Shown here: positions 44,195 through 53,413 of the stretch, piece by piece | Layout of the letters: each line of letters starts with the position of its first letter | Position numbering within the stretch: the stretch's first letter is position 1 | The notes under the pieces: generated by a model | What the model was told of the DNA's origin: nothing | The model's input: the letters and a program-made list of their open reading frames with translations, nothing else | Databases searched by the model: none | Position numbers and translations under genes: made by a program | From: Ilyomonas sp963790435 | GTDB lineage: Bacteria > Bacteroidota > Bacteroidia > Chitinophagales > Chitinophagaceae | Direction of reading: 5' to 3' | Assembly (NCBI GenBank): GCA_963790435.1 | Contig: CAWBOI010000001.1 | Location: 1,116,001-1,180,000, forward strand | DNA: 64,000 nucleotides

Positions 44195-45394
44195 CTATTC
44201 TGTCAAAATTAAGGCTTTGTCCTGAATAATATGGTAGAGCTTAATGGTAAGCGCATGAAATAACATTTTTGCATGAGCATTGCGCTCGATATAATAAATA
44301 GCTTTGTCTATTTCTTCACTCATCACATGTTGCTGGCTAACGCTGGCAATCTTACCCAATCGTTGTGCAAAATCTTTTTCGTTGTCAGGCATGGCAATAG
44401 CATCGGTGCCCAACACTTTCATGCGAATGCTTTGTCCGATGAGATGATTAAAATAACGCAAAAACTGCTTTTGTTTTTCTCTGCCGAGCTTGCTTACTTC
44501 ATCTAACCATTTCAACTGTTCCGGCAACATTCGGCGAATGATGAATTTGAGCCAGTCGCTTAAAAAGCTTTGCCAGTCTTCCTCAGCATGTTGCAATTGT
44601 TGCAGGGCTTCGCGATAATTGCCTTGTACAATGGCAGCTACCTGTTGCGCTTTAGCAAGCGGCACCGCACTTCGGTTGTGCAATGCTTCACGGATAGATG
44701 TGTCGTCAGGAGCGGGAATAAGAACCAATTGGCAACGTGATAATATAGTTGGCAATATAGCTTCCTCATTTTCCGCTACTAAAATAAACAAGGTATTGGC
44801 AGGCGGTTCTTCAATTAGTTTCAGCAGTTTATTTCCTTCTTTACCTAAATATTCCGGCATCCATACAATCAAAATTTTATACCCGCTTTCAAAACTTTTC
44901 AGGGCAAGTTTGCGCATAATGTCGTTGCATTCTTCTGCAGTAATATTGCCTTGCTTATTTTCGGCGCCGATGTGTTGCAGCCAGTCGAACACATTGCCGT
45001 AAGGATACGTTTGCAAAAACTCGCGCCACTCTTTTATGTAATCGGTGCTGATGGGCTTGTCGCCGCTTTTTTTGGGGATGACGGGATAGGAGTAATGAAT
45101 ATCAGGATGCGCAAATTGCGCCGCTTTGAGGCAAGCTGCACACACGCCGCAGGAGTCGGTTAAGGAGTGAGTAGTGAGTGGTGAGTGGTGAGTGTTTGAC
45201 GTTGGTGGCTCGTGGTCTGTGGCTTGTTGTTTGTTTTCGCAAACAACAAATTGTGCAAACGCCAACGCTAAAGGCAAGCCGCCAAAGCCTTCTTTTCCCA
45301 ACAATAACAACGCATGGCTTAAACGGTTTTGCTGTAGCATCTGGCTTAAATGCTGCTTTGTTTCATACTGGTCAATCACATCCAAAAACTGCAT
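44195..45394 (-). CDS. holB: DNA polymerase III delta' subunit, with repeat-derived in-frame insert
   Basis: The 399-residue protein begins MQFLDVIDQYETKQHLSQML and has the AAA+ clamp-loader features LSHALLLLGKEGFGGLPLA, zinc cysteines in CGVCAACLKA, IVWMPEYLGKEGNKLLKLIE and LSRCQLVLI. The protein belongs to the clamp loader that places the sliding clamp on DNA. Between VVCEN and DSCGVC about 24 extra residues (rich in T, H, S and P) are coded by a CACTCACCACT-type repeat at about 45160-45240, which also resembles an intergenic repeat at 61561. The insert is in frame and lies in the loop leading to the zinc module. Confidence 0.9.
   Translation of the reverse strand: MQFLDVIDQYETKQHLSQMLQQNRLSHALLLLGKEGFGGLPLALAFAQFVVCENKQQATDHEPPTSNTHHSPLTTHSLTDSCGVCAACLKAAQFAHPDIHYSYPVIPKKSGDKPISTDYIKEWREFLQTYPYGNVFDWLQHIGAENKQGNITAEECNDIMRKLALKSFESGYKILIVWMPEYLGKEGNKLLKLIEEPPANTLFILVAENEEAILPTILSRCQLVLIPAPDDTSIREALHNRSAVPLAKAQQVAAIVQGNYREALQQLQHAEEDWQSFLSDWLKFIIRRMLPEQLKWLDEVSKLGREKQKQFLRYFNHLIGQSIRMKVLGTDAIAMPDNEKDFAQRLGKIASVSQQHVMSEEIDKAIYYIERNAHAKMLFHALTIKLYHIIQDKALILTE
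45160..45240. repeat. Word-like repeat inserted in frame in holB
   Basis: On the minus strand the segment has CACTCACCACTCACCACTCA followed by CTACTCACTCC, and upstream CCACAGACCACGAGCCACC. The same CACTCA/CACCACTC words form an intergenic array at 61561-61600. Confidence 0.8.
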
Positions 45395-45409
45395 GGGGCG
45401 AAGCTAAGA

Positions 45410-45490
45410 AAGAGGAAGCAAGAAACAAGATTCAAGAAAGAAGGTTCAAGAAAGAAAAAATACAAGAAAAATAGGTAAAAACAAACCTTG
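45410..45490. repeat. CAAGAAACAAG-word array between holB and the next gene
   Basis: The region has repeated words AGCAAGAAACAAGATTCAAG, AAGGTTCAAGAAAG and ATACAAGAAAAATAG, then a reversed copy of the recurrent motif (GGTAAAAACAAACC). It is 81 bases with no coding capacity. Confidence 0.7.
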
Positions 45491-45506
45491 TACATCTAAC
45501 ATCAAA

Positions 45507-45791
45507 TCACTTATGTTTTCCTTCCATCTGGTCGCAATACTCTACCGAACCCAAACGAAAGCGAAATGGAATTTTAGTGGCTTTTTCAAACTTCCATTCT
45601 TTGTTGCAGAAGAAAGGCAAATGTTGTGTAGTAAAATTTTTAGGAATGACTGTAACTGTAGAAGGCAGCGAAAGTTTCGGAGGCTGAAAGAAGAAAGCTT
45701 TTTGCAAATGAATACTGTCAGAGACACTTTGCGCATGAGCTACAGAAAATACAGCAAAACCAAAGATACAAACTGCGAAAGTTTTCAACAT
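45507..45791 (-). CDS. Small secreted hypothetical protein
   Basis: From the ATG at 45791 the 94-residue product starts with a signal peptide (MLKTFAVCIFGFAVFSVAHA). The mature part (about 73 residues) is basic and aromatic, with QKAFFFQPPKLSLPS, FFCNKEWKFEKATKIPFRFR and SVEYCDQMEGKHK, including two cysteines that could pair. No family is recognised. Support comes from the signal peptide and the position between holB and rpoN. It would be exported. A wrong call is possible because the frame is short. Confidence 0.55.
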   Translation of the reverse strand: MLKTFAVCIFGFAVFSVAHAQSVSDSIHLQKAFFFQPPKLSLPSTVTVIPKNFTTQHLPFFCNKEWKFEKATKIPFRFRLGSVEYCDQMEGKHK

Positions 45792-45808
45792 TTGCCAAAA
45801 ATATATCA

Positions 45809-45839
45809 TTGTAAAATTAACAGGGGAAGATTAGCTTTG
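45809..45839 (+). promoter_or_regulatory. Consensus Bacteroidetes promoter for rpoN
   Basis: TTG at 45809-45811 is followed after 20 bases by TAGCTTTG at 45832-45839, matching the TTG-N20-TAnnTTTG pattern of the primary sigma factor in this phylum. It lies 43 bases before the rpoN start. Confidence 0.65.
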
Positions 45840-45881
45840 CAAAAATCATACTACTTTTTTAGATCAGATATAAATTGAGAA

Positions 45882-47372
45882 ATGGCACTTAGTCAAACTT
45901 TACAACAAAAGCTTTTACAAAAGCTATCGCCCCAGCAGATTCAGTTGATGAAATTGCTGCAGATCCCTACGGCAAATCTGGAAGAACGCATCAAAGAAGA
46001 ATTAGAAGAAAATCCGGCGCTGGAGGTAAGCAACGATGAGCAGCATGATGAAATGGGCGAAGACATGCCCGATGAATTTGCATCGGCTGAGGAAGAAGAA
46101 TTTGATATGGAAGGCAGTGCTGATGAATACGACAATTTAGATTTGAGTGAGTATGTTTCAGATGGTGATGATGATATTGCCGATTACAAACTGCGCGATG
46201 ACAACTATCCCGAATCGGACGATAAAAAAACAATTCCTTTCAAAATTGAAAGCTCATTTCATGAAACGCTGCTCAACCAATTGGGCATGTTATCGTTGAA
46301 TGAAAAAGACCAGAAAGTTGCCGAGCACATTGTTGGAAGCATTGATGACGATGGGTATCTGCGCCGCGACCTGGCTTCAATGAGCGACGACCTTGCGTTC
46401 CGGCAAAACGTGTTTGCCAGCGAAAGCGAAATCGAAAATTTAATTAAAAAAATACAGTTTTTCGACCCGCCAGGCATCTGCGCACGCGACCTGCAGGAAT
46501 GTTTGCTTTTGCAGTTAAACCGGCAGTTGGCGGAAGGAAAAAATGTTCATCTTGCCGTACAGGTATTGGAAAAATATTTTGAAGAATTTACCAAAAAACA
46601 TTACGAAAAAATACAGCGCGGGCTGAACTTAAATGATGAAGATTTAAAAGAGGTTATCACAGCTATCATCCGGCTCAATCCAAAGCCAGGCGGAAATGTG
46701 GGCGAAATCAACAAAGCGGAAAGCTATATTGTTCCCGACTTTTTTATACTCAATAACGCGGGCAAATTAGAGTTGACTTTAAATGCGAAAAATGCGCCCG
46801 ACCTCCACATCAGCGAAGGCTATCGCGATATGCTGAAAGAGTACGACAAAGGAGCGAAAAAAGACAAGCGTCAAAAAGAAGCGGTGCTGTTCATCAAACA
46901 AAAAATTGACAGTGCGAAGTGGTTTATTGATATGATAAAACAAAGGCAGCACACTTTGTTAAGCACCATGGATGCGATTATGAATTACCAGAAAGATTTC
47001 TTTTTGACCGGCGATGAAACAACGCTGAAGCCAATGATTTTAAAAGACATTGCTGAGATAACAGGTCTTGATATTTCAACTGTAAGCCGCGTTGCCAACA
47101 GCAAGTTTGTACAAACGGAGTTTGGCACATATCGGTTGAAGTTCTTCTTCAGCGAATCATTAAGTACTGACAGCGGTGAAGAAGTTAGCACACGTGAAGT
47201 AAAAAAAATATTGAGCAACTTAATTGAAGGCGAAGACAAACGCAAGCCGTTGAGCGACGAACGCCTTACCGAACTGTTGCAGGAAAAAGGCTATAACATT
47301 GCGCGCCGCACCGTTGCCAAATACCGTGAGCAACTGAACATTCCGGTAGCAAGATTGAGAAAAGAACTGTAG
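45882..47372 (+). CDS. rpoN: RNA polymerase sigma-54 factor
   Basis: The 496-residue protein shows the three sigma-54 regions. The N-terminal glutamine-rich activator region is LQQKLLQKLSPQQIQLMKLL. An acidic linker follows (DEFASAEEEEFDMEG). The core-binding and DNA-binding regions include ETLLNQLGMLSLNEKD, FDPPGICARDLQECLLLQLN, LKDIAEITGLDISTVSRVAN and the RpoN box in NIARRTVAKYREQLNIPVAR. It directs transcription from minus-24/minus-12 promoters with AAA+ activators. It is preceded by a clear housekeeping-type promoter. Confidence 0.96.
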   Translation: MALSQTLQQKLLQKLSPQQIQLMKLLQIPTANLEERIKEELEENPALEVSNDEQHDEMGEDMPDEFASAEEEEFDMEGSADEYDNLDLSEYVSDGDDDIADYKLRDDNYPESDDKKTIPFKIESSFHETLLNQLGMLSLNEKDQKVAEHIVGSIDDDGYLRRDLASMSDDLAFRQNVFASESEIENLIKKIQFFDPPGICARDLQECLLLQLNRQLAEGKNVHLAVQVLEKYFEEFTKKHYEKIQRGLNLNDEDLKEVITAIIRLNPKPGGNVGEINKAESYIVPDFFILNNAGKLELTLNAKNAPDLHISEGYRDMLKEYDKGAKKDKRQKEAVLFIKQKIDSAKWFIDMIKQRQHTLLSTMDAIMNYQKDFFLTGDETTLKPMILKDIAEITGLDISTVSRVANSKFVQTEFGTYRLKFFFSESLSTDSGEEVSTREVKKILSNLIEGEDKRKPLSDERLTELLQEKGYNIARRTVAKYREQLNIPVARLRKEL

Positions 47373-47389
47373 TTAAGATTTGTGAATTG

Positions 47390-47466
47390 TGATTTGTGAT
47401 TTATGATTGTTTAAGCACTTCAAAAAAATGTGCAAAACCAAACAATCATTCTTCAATCACAAATCA
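47390..47466. repeat. TGATTTGTGATT inverted repeat around a recurrent-motif core
   Basis: TGATTTGTGATT plus ATGATTGTTT (47390-47412) is mirrored by AAACAATCAT plus AATCACAAATCA (47440-47466) with a four-base difference at the junction. The centre contains a reversed motif copy, TGTGCAAAACCAAAC. It lies between rpoN and the next gene. Confidence 0.75.
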
Positions 47467-47491
47467 TAAGTCCGAAATCAAAAATTGTTTC

Positions 47492-48139
47492 ATGTTATCA
47501 GAAGCTCCGTTATATCCGCAGCGTTCGCTTACCATTCCTGCAAAATTGGTGTCGTATCTTTTGCACCCGTTGTTTATTCCTACCTATGTTTTCTTTTGGC
47601 TGTTAATTCGCTTTCCCTTTCAGTTTGAAGGCATCACACCCCAGCTTCTTTTTTTCCGTGAGTTCAATGTGTTTTGGATAACGGCTTTTTTTCCTGCGTT
47701 TTCGGTGTTTTTGTTATGGCGGTTGAAGCTGATTGATAACATTCATCTGCGTACACAAAAAGATCGCATTGTGCCTTATATCATCACCATGGTTTTTTAT
47801 TGGTGGATGTGGTATTTAAGCCGAAACTTTACCGATCAGCCGGCTACGCTGCAATACTTTTATTTTGGCATTTTTATAACCACTATACCGGGCCTTATCC
47901 TCAATTCGTTTTTTAAAATCAGTATGCACGCAATGGGCATTGCTGGCGCGTTTACTTTTGTGCTGGTGGTTTGTTTTGCGAATCAAACTTTTTTAGGTGG
48001 AGACATTTGCGCTGTTACGTTGTTGGTTGGTTTGGTTTGCACCGCCCGATTGCTGTTACACACACACTCCAACTTCGAAGTGTATGCAGGCTTATTTATG
48101 GGTGCAATTTGCCAGCTAATTGCTTATTCCATTTTATAA
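47492..48139 (+). CDS. Integral membrane protein, PAP2-like fold suspected
   Basis: The ATG at 47492 is chosen because the frame upstream is repeat sequence. The 215-residue product has six hydrophobic segments (LLHPLFIPTYVFFWLLI, VFWITAFFPAFSVFLLW, IVPYIITMVFYWWMWYL and others) and ends with ARLLLHTHSNFEVYAGLFMG, which resembles the last motif of PAP2 phosphatases (SRx5HxxxD) with Glu in place of Asp. The other PAP2 motifs (KxxxxxxRP and PSGH) are not visible. It may be a non-catalytic relative or a different membrane family. Confidence 0.7.
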   Translation: MLSEAPLYPQRSLTIPAKLVSYLLHPLFIPTYVFFWLLIRFPFQFEGITPQLLFFREFNVFWITAFFPAFSVFLLWRLKLIDNIHLRTQKDRIVPYIITMVFYWWMWYLSRNFTDQPATLQYFYFGIFITTIPGLILNSFFKISMHAMGIAGAFTFVLVVCFANQTFLGGDICAVTLLVGLVCTARLLLHTHSNFEVYAGLFMGAICQLIAYSIL

Positions 48140-48281
48140 AATTTTTCAGCTGTCATTCAATAATTCTCTTGCATCGCTTCATTCACCTCCGGCATTTTTT
48201 GCAACATTTGTTTTTATCGAAAAAATCAGCAAAACCTGCATCGCCATTTCCTTTTATTTTTGACCAAATTTTTATTGTAAC

Positions 48282-49703
48282 ATGAGCACCATTGCAGAAG
48301 AAGGTGTTCTTACCGAAGAACACATCGCACAACTAAAAAATATTGTAGGTGAAAGCTATGTTTTTGTTGATGAAGAAAGCCTGCACAATTACAGCCATGA
48401 TGAAACCGAGCATCTGACATATCTACCTGAAGTGGTTATCAAGCCACGCACTGCAGAAGAAATCGGTGAAGTGATGAAGTTGTGCAATGAACATCTTATT
48501 GCCGTTACGCCACGCGGTGGTGGCACGGGTTTGAGTGGCGGCGCGTTGCCGCATTATGGAGGCGTTCTAATTTCGATGGAACGGTTCAATTCCATCATCA
48601 ACATTGACGAACGAAATGGACAAGTCATTACTGAGCCAGGCGTTATCACGGAAGTATTGCAAAATGCGGTAAAAGAAAAAGGCTTGTTTTATCCACCCGA
48701 TCCAAGCAGTCGCGGCTCTTGCTTTATTGGTGGCAACATAGCTGAAAACAGTGGTGGTCCCAAAGCTGTAAAATATGGCGTTGTAAAAGATTATGTGTTG
48801 AACTTACAAGTGGTATTGCCAACAGGCGAAATCATCTGGACGGGCGCCAATGTTTTAAAAAATTCAACGGGTTATAATCTTACGCAACTGATAGTTGGCA
48901 GCGAAGGCACTTTGGGCATCGTTACAAAAATTGTGTTGAAATTAATTCCGCATCCGGCGCACGATTTATTAATGCTGGTTCCATTTGCTTCGCTTGAAAA
49001 AGCCAGCGAAGCGGTGAGCGCTATCTTCCGCGCAGGCTTTACGCCCAGCGCTTTAGAACTGGTAGAAATTGATGCTTTGAAGATTGTAAGTGAAATGGTG
49101 GACAGTCATCTCGTGCCTGTGAATGATAACATTGCCGCGCACCTGATTGTGGAAGTGGATGGCAATAATGTAGATCAACTGATGAGTGAAATGGAAGCGA
49201 TTGCCAATCTCCTTACCAGTTATGAAGCCGGCGAAATGTTTTTTGCTGATGATGCGCAACAAAAAGCTGAGTTGTGGAAGTTACGTCGCCGCACAGCGGA
49301 ATTTGTAAAGATGGCTGGCTATACAATTGAAGAAGACACGGTTGTACCTCGTGCAGAATTACCGAAGTTGATTCGTGGCGTAAAAGAACTGGGCAAACAA
49401 TATCATTTTAAAGCCGTGTGTTATGGTCATGCAGGCGATGGCAACCTGCATGTTCGCATTAAAAAAGAAGGCACTGCCAACAGCTTTGGGGATAATGAAA
49501 TGAACAACGCATTGCGGGCTTTATTTAAATTGGTGTACAGTTTAGGGGGAACGATCAGCGGCGAACATGGCATTGGTTTGATTCAGAAAAGCTATATGGA
49601 CATTGTGTTTAAGGAAGCCAACCTTCGGCTAATGCGGGATATTAAACGGGCATTCGATCCTAACAATATTTTAAATAAGGGTAAAATTTTCGATGCTGCA
49701 TAA
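48282..49703 (+). CDS. FAD-linked oxidase, GlcD/D-lactate dehydrogenase type
   Basis: The 473-residue protein has the FAD-binding type 4 domain with AVTPRGGGTGLSGGALPHYG, YPPDPSSRGSCFIGGNIAEN and LTQLIVGSEGTLGIVTKIVL, and the C-terminal half with CYGHAGDGNLHVRIK and LGGTISGEHGIGLIQ. These are typical of glycolate oxidase GlcD and D-lactate dehydrogenases. It oxidises a 2-hydroxy acid and passes electrons to the respiratory chain. Length is normal. No GlcE/GlcF partner gene lies alongside, so D-lactate is a reasonable guess. It is 31 bases before a small barrel gene. Confidence 0.92.
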   Translation: MSTIAEEGVLTEEHIAQLKNIVGESYVFVDEESLHNYSHDETEHLTYLPEVVIKPRTAEEIGEVMKLCNEHLIAVTPRGGGTGLSGGALPHYGGVLISMERFNSIINIDERNGQVITEPGVITEVLQNAVKEKGLFYPPDPSSRGSCFIGGNIAENSGGPKAVKYGVVKDYVLNLQVVLPTGEIIWTGANVLKNSTGYNLTQLIVGSEGTLGIVTKIVLKLIPHPAHDLLMLVPFASLEKASEAVSAIFRAGFTPSALELVEIDALKIVSEMVDSHLVPVNDNIAAHLIVEVDGNNVDQLMSEMEAIANLLTSYEAGEMFFADDAQQKAELWKLRRRTAEFVKMAGYTIEEDTVVPRAELPKLIRGVKELGKQYHFKAVCYGHAGDGNLHVRIKKEGTANSFGDNEMNNALRALFKLVYSLGGTISGEHGIGLIQKSYMDIVFKEANLRLMRDIKRAFDPNNILNKGKIFDAA

Positions 49704-49734
49704 GCGTTTAAGTTTGTGATTAAATACTCTCTAA

Positions 49735-50394
49735 ATGAAAAAACTTTGGGCATTGTTGCTGGCAACGGTTTGTGTGTCAAGTTTGTTTTCGCAGGAAAAT
49801 AACAGCAGTAATTATGGCGAATTAAAAGGTGGCTTTAAGCAGGAAAATATTTTTATTGGCGGAAGCATCAACTTAGGTTTGGGTGGCGGTCAGCTAACGC
49901 TTGGCGCAAGCCCCGAAATAGGATACTCATTCAACCAATGGCTGGATGCAGGTGTGGGATTGAACTTCATTTACACTTCCATTGCTGCCAACACCTATTA
50001 CAATCCAACCAGCACCAAACTGCGCCAGTTTAATTATGGTGGTGGTCCGTTTGTAAGAATTTATCCTGTAAACTTTTTGTTTTTGCAGGGACAGTTTGAA
50101 GAAAACTGGACAAGAGTAAAAGTAAAAGATGACAATTACAGTGCGAAGCAAACTTTTAACGCACCCAGCTTCATAGCAGGCATTGGCTACACACAGCGCA
50201 TGGTTGGGCAGGGGAGTTATTACTTGATGATTGGTTTGGATTTGCTCAATAATCCACATTCGCCTTATGTGTATGAAAACAATGTTGGGCAATTGATAAA
50301 AGAACCCATTATTCGCGGAGGCTTTAATTTTTATCTGCATCCTGCCCATCAAGCAGCACGCGAAGCACGTTATCAGAATGATCGCACACTGTAA
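49735..50394 (+). CDS. Outer-membrane beta-barrel protein
   Basis: The 219-residue product has a signal peptide (MKKLWALLLATVCVSSLF) and strands such as FIGGSINLGLGGGQLTLGAS, WLDAGVGLNFIYTS, GGGPFVRIYPVNFLFLQGQF and IIRGGFNFYLHP. The pattern predicts an eight-stranded barrel of the OmpW/PorT-like size. Its function is unknown. Its last 71 bases overlap the convergent LOG gene in opposite strand. Confidence 0.85.
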   Translation: MKKLWALLLATVCVSSLFSQENNSSNYGELKGGFKQENIFIGGSINLGLGGGQLTLGASPEIGYSFNQWLDAGVGLNFIYTSIAANTYYNPTSTKLRQFNYGGGPFVRIYPVNFLFLQGQFEENWTRVKVKDDNYSAKQTFNAPSFIAGIGYTQRMVGQGSYYLMIGLDLLNNPHSPYVYENNVGQLIKEPIIRGGFNFYLHPAHQAAREARYQNDRTL

Positions 50395-50884
50395 CCATCT
50401 TTGTCCAGTCATTATATAAAAAACCTTCGCTTTGCATTCTTTGCAAGTGTTGTAATAAGGAATCATAAAATCCTGCTGTGTTCAGCAGGATTATTTTTTT
50501 GCTATGAATAGAAAGATTGTTCCAGGTAACAATTTCAAACATCTCATCCAACGTACCAATGCCGCCAGGCAAAACAATGGCAACATCGGCAAGACTATAC
50601 AGCAGCTTTTTTCTTTCATGCATATTTTCGGCTTCGTGCAAAGTGGTAAGTTGCGTGTGCACTTTTTCTTTTTGGATCAATAGCTTCGGCATTACGCCGG
50701 TAACGTTACCACCCTGCGCTAACATGGCATTGGCAAGCACACCCATCAGACCATTATTGCCACCACCATAAATGAGGCGAACATTGTGTTGCGCTAACGC
50801 CTTTCCCAACGCTTCTGCTTCTTGTTTATATAAACTATGATTGCCCATTTGCGAGCCGCAAAAAACGGTAACTGATTGATACAT
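50324..50884 (-). CDS. LOG-family protein (TIGR00730, nucleoside monophosphate phosphoribohydrolase)
   Basis: The ATG at 50884 gives 186 residues beginning MYQSVTVFCGSQMGNHSLYK. The family signature is present: RLIYGGGNNGLMGVLANAML and VLPGGIGTLDEMFEIVTW, with arginine in HERKKLL. LOG proteins hydrolyse nucleoside 5'-monophosphates at the base-ribose bond, and some make cytokinin bases. The 3' end overlaps the convergent barrel gene by 71 bases. The last residues after the domain (LLDGQDADKN) may therefore be variable. It is not in an operon. Confidence 0.92.
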   Translation of the reverse strand: MYQSVTVFCGSQMGNHSLYKQEAEALGKALAQHNVRLIYGGGNNGLMGVLANAMLAQGGNVTGVMPKLLIQKEKVHTQLTTLHEAENMHERKKLLYSLADVAIVLPGGIGTLDEMFEIVTWNNLSIHSKKIILLNTAGFYDSLLQHLQRMQSEGFLYNDWTKMVTVCDHSDNVLRVLLDGQDADKN

Positions 50885-51034
50885 GCCTGATGATTTACTA
50901 CAATGATAAGATGGATGAATCCGTATCTGGTAGTTGCAAAGCAAAGTTGATGATTTGATAATGAAAATTTTCCCTTTCTCAACAACATCATTTTGCAACC
51001 TTCCTTATTTTTATAAAAGTAAAAGACACCAAAA

Positions 51035-53413
51035 TTGATTACTTCTTTTTTTTCTCTGAAAAGAGCTTTTGTTTTTACCGCTTTTTTATTCCTGCTGATG
51101 GCTGCCACTAATGTTTCTGCGCAGCAAAACAAATGCATTATAAAAGGTCGCATTGTTACACCAGATGGCAGCCCTGCTTTCGCAACGGTTGAACTGAAAA
51201 GTGCAAAAAAGAAAACGGCAACCAATAATGATGGAGCGTTTATGATTGCCACTTTTTTTCCGTTGCATGATACGTTGGTCGTATCGTCAGTTGCAATGAA
51301 AACCTATCAAAAACAAATTGTTGCAAGCAAAGCCGGAACGATTGATTTAGGCGATATTTATCTTTCTTATCAACCGGCAGAATTACAAAATGTAGAAGTA
51401 AGAGGCAGGCTTCTCAAATCATACAAAAGCGATTATTCTTTTCTGGGAACCAAAACACAAACCAACATTATTGACATACCGCAATCCATTTCTACCATCA
51501 CAAAAGAGATGATTGGTGATAAAATGGATTTTACGCTGAAAGACGCTGTGGATGCGGCTTCCGGCGTTCAGCCATACTCGGGTTACGATGAATATACCAT
51601 TCGTGGTTTCAGAGCCGAGAATGCAAGAATGATTAATGGCTTGCGCGGCTACAACACAACTTACACAAGCAATATGCTGGTGAATGTGGAACGCATTGAA
51701 GTGATAAAAGGACCTGCCGCTACTTTGTATGGCAATTGCGACCCCGGTGGAACCATCAATCTCGTTACAAAAAAGCCGTTGGATGAGGCTGAAAAAGAAA
51801 TCAATGTGGCAGCCGGAACATGGAATCATTATCGGGCACAAGCTGATGTTACAGGTCCGATGAATAAGAAGAAAACCTTATTGTATCGCTTGAATGCAGG
51901 ATATGATAACACACAATCGTTCCGCGATTTGTGGTATGGTAAATCATATCAGATTGCACCTTCTTTTTCTTTTGTACCGAACGATAAAATTCAGTTCAAT
52001 GTTGATGTTTCTCTTTCGCATGTAAATACCGTTTTAGACAGAGGTATTCCGGGTTTTCAAAACGGCTCTCTCCATTCAACACCTATTCATTTAATAGCAT
52101 CGCAGCCGGGCGATTATCTTCACGAAACCACGCTTGCAGGCAATGTTTTGTTTTCATACAATATCAATAAGAACATAACTTTCAATAGCGGTTACCTGGC
52201 TTACCTGACGCAGCAAAATGTTGCGGAACATGGCGTTCATAGTTATATCACTGACGACTCAGTGAATCTTTATTTTTCCAAATGGAATTATCACACACTA
52301 ACCAATACACTTACTAATTATTTCACGTTTCACTTCAACACAAATAAAATATCGCATCAGTTGTTAGCCGGTTACGATTTTATACAAAGCGATGTAAATG
52401 TTGCCCAAAATTATTTTGAACGTCCTGATTTATTTGGAAGGGGCAGTGGCATTGTGGGCACATTTAGTTTGCGTCATCCAAACTATGTAAGCACAGATGT
52501 AAAAGATTATCAACGTTCAAGTTTCAACTCTTCAGCAAGTAATGTTGCTGGAGATGTTTACAGCACGCAGGGCATTTATGTTCAGGAACAAATGAGTTTT
52601 GAAAAGTTTAAGTTGTTACTTGGCTTGCGCCAGGAATTATACACATCGGGCGATGATGGTGATACTTCAAACACAACGAAAATAAATAAGCTGCTTCCTC
52701 GCGTTGGATTGGTTTATGAGCTGAAGCCCAATGCCAGCGTGTATTTCACGTACAATCAAGGTTTCGATCCATTCGAAGCATCAACGAGCAAACAAGTGTT
52801 TGATGCACCCTTCAAACCTATTACAAGTGAGTTATTGGAAATTGGAGCAAAAACAAATGTGTTGACGAATAAATTGTATGCTTCGTTAGCTGTTTATCAA
52901 CTTTCACTGCGAAATGTTGCGGTGAATGCGAATGAGATTTCCAACCCCGATTTGTACATTCAGCAAGGCAAAGATCGCTCTCGTGGCATTGAAATGGAAG
53001 TGGCCGGAAAAATACTTTCTAACCTAAGCATAGACGCGAATTACTCCTATTGTGTTGCTACTGTTTTGGAAAGTAAAAGCCCTTCGCAGGTAGGAACCGT
53101 TTTGGGAAATGCGCCTAAAAACAGCAGCAGCACCTGGATAAAATATACGTTTGTAAAAGGCGCACTTAAAGGCTTTGGTATTGCCGCTGGCCATTCGCAG
53201 GCAAGCATTAGAAATACGCTGCAGCAAGGGGTGCAACTGCCGGGTTATGTGGTAATGAATGGTAGTCTTCAATACACTTATAAAAAACTAAAGCTTGCGT
53301 TGAACGTAAACAACATCACCAACACAGCGTATTGGCAAGCTGCTTATAACAATACCAGCAAATGGGCTGGCACGCCGCGCAATGTGATGATGGAAGTAAG
53401 CTATCGTTTTTGA
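51035..53413 (+). CDS. TonB-dependent siderophore receptor with CarboxypepD_reg-like domain
   Basis: Start is a TTG at 51035, as no ATG precedes the signal sequence (AFVFTAFLFLLMAATNVSA). The 792-residue protein has an N-terminal carboxypeptidase-regulatory-like domain (CIIKGRIVTPDGSPAFATVE), the plug (DIPQSISTITKEMIGDKMDF, ARMINGLRGYNTTYTS, VIKGPAATLYGNCDPGGTIN) and a barrel ending VMMEVSYRF. The plug signature is that of siderophore receptors (FhuA/FoxA class). It should import a ferric siderophore. No siderophore synthesis gene or inner-membrane uptake gene lies alongside. Its start codon and promoter need checking because TTG is less usual. Confidence 0.88.
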   Translation: MITSFFSLKRAFVFTAFLFLLMAATNVSAQQNKCIIKGRIVTPDGSPAFATVELKSAKKKTATNNDGAFMIATFFPLHDTLVVSSVAMKTYQKQIVASKAGTIDLGDIYLSYQPAELQNVEVRGRLLKSYKSDYSFLGTKTQTNIIDIPQSISTITKEMIGDKMDFTLKDAVDAASGVQPYSGYDEYTIRGFRAENARMINGLRGYNTTYTSNMLVNVERIEVIKGPAATLYGNCDPGGTINLVTKKPLDEAEKEINVAAGTWNHYRAQADVTGPMNKKKTLLYRLNAGYDNTQSFRDLWYGKSYQIAPSFSFVPNDKIQFNVDVSLSHVNTVLDRGIPGFQNGSLHSTPIHLIASQPGDYLHETTLAGNVLFSYNINKNITFNSGYLAYLTQQNVAEHGVHSYITDDSVNLYFSKWNYHTLTNTLTNYFTFHFNTNKISHQLLAGYDFIQSDVNVAQNYFERPDLFGRGSGIVGTFSLRHPNYVSTDVKDYQRSSFNSSASNVAGDVYSTQGIYVQEQMSFEKFKLLLGLRQELYTSGDDGDTSNTTKINKLLPRVGLVYELKPNASVYFTYNQGFDPFEASTSKQVFDAPFKPITSELLEIGAKTNVLTNKLYASLAVYQLSLRNVAVNANEISNPDLYIQQGKDRSRGIEMEVAGKILSNLSIDANYSYCVATVLESKSPSQVGTVLGNAPKNSSSTWIKYTFVKGALKGFGIAAGHSQASIRNTLQQGVQLPGYVVMNGSLQYTYKKLKLALNVNNITNTAYWQAAYNNTSKWAGTPRNVMMEVSYRF

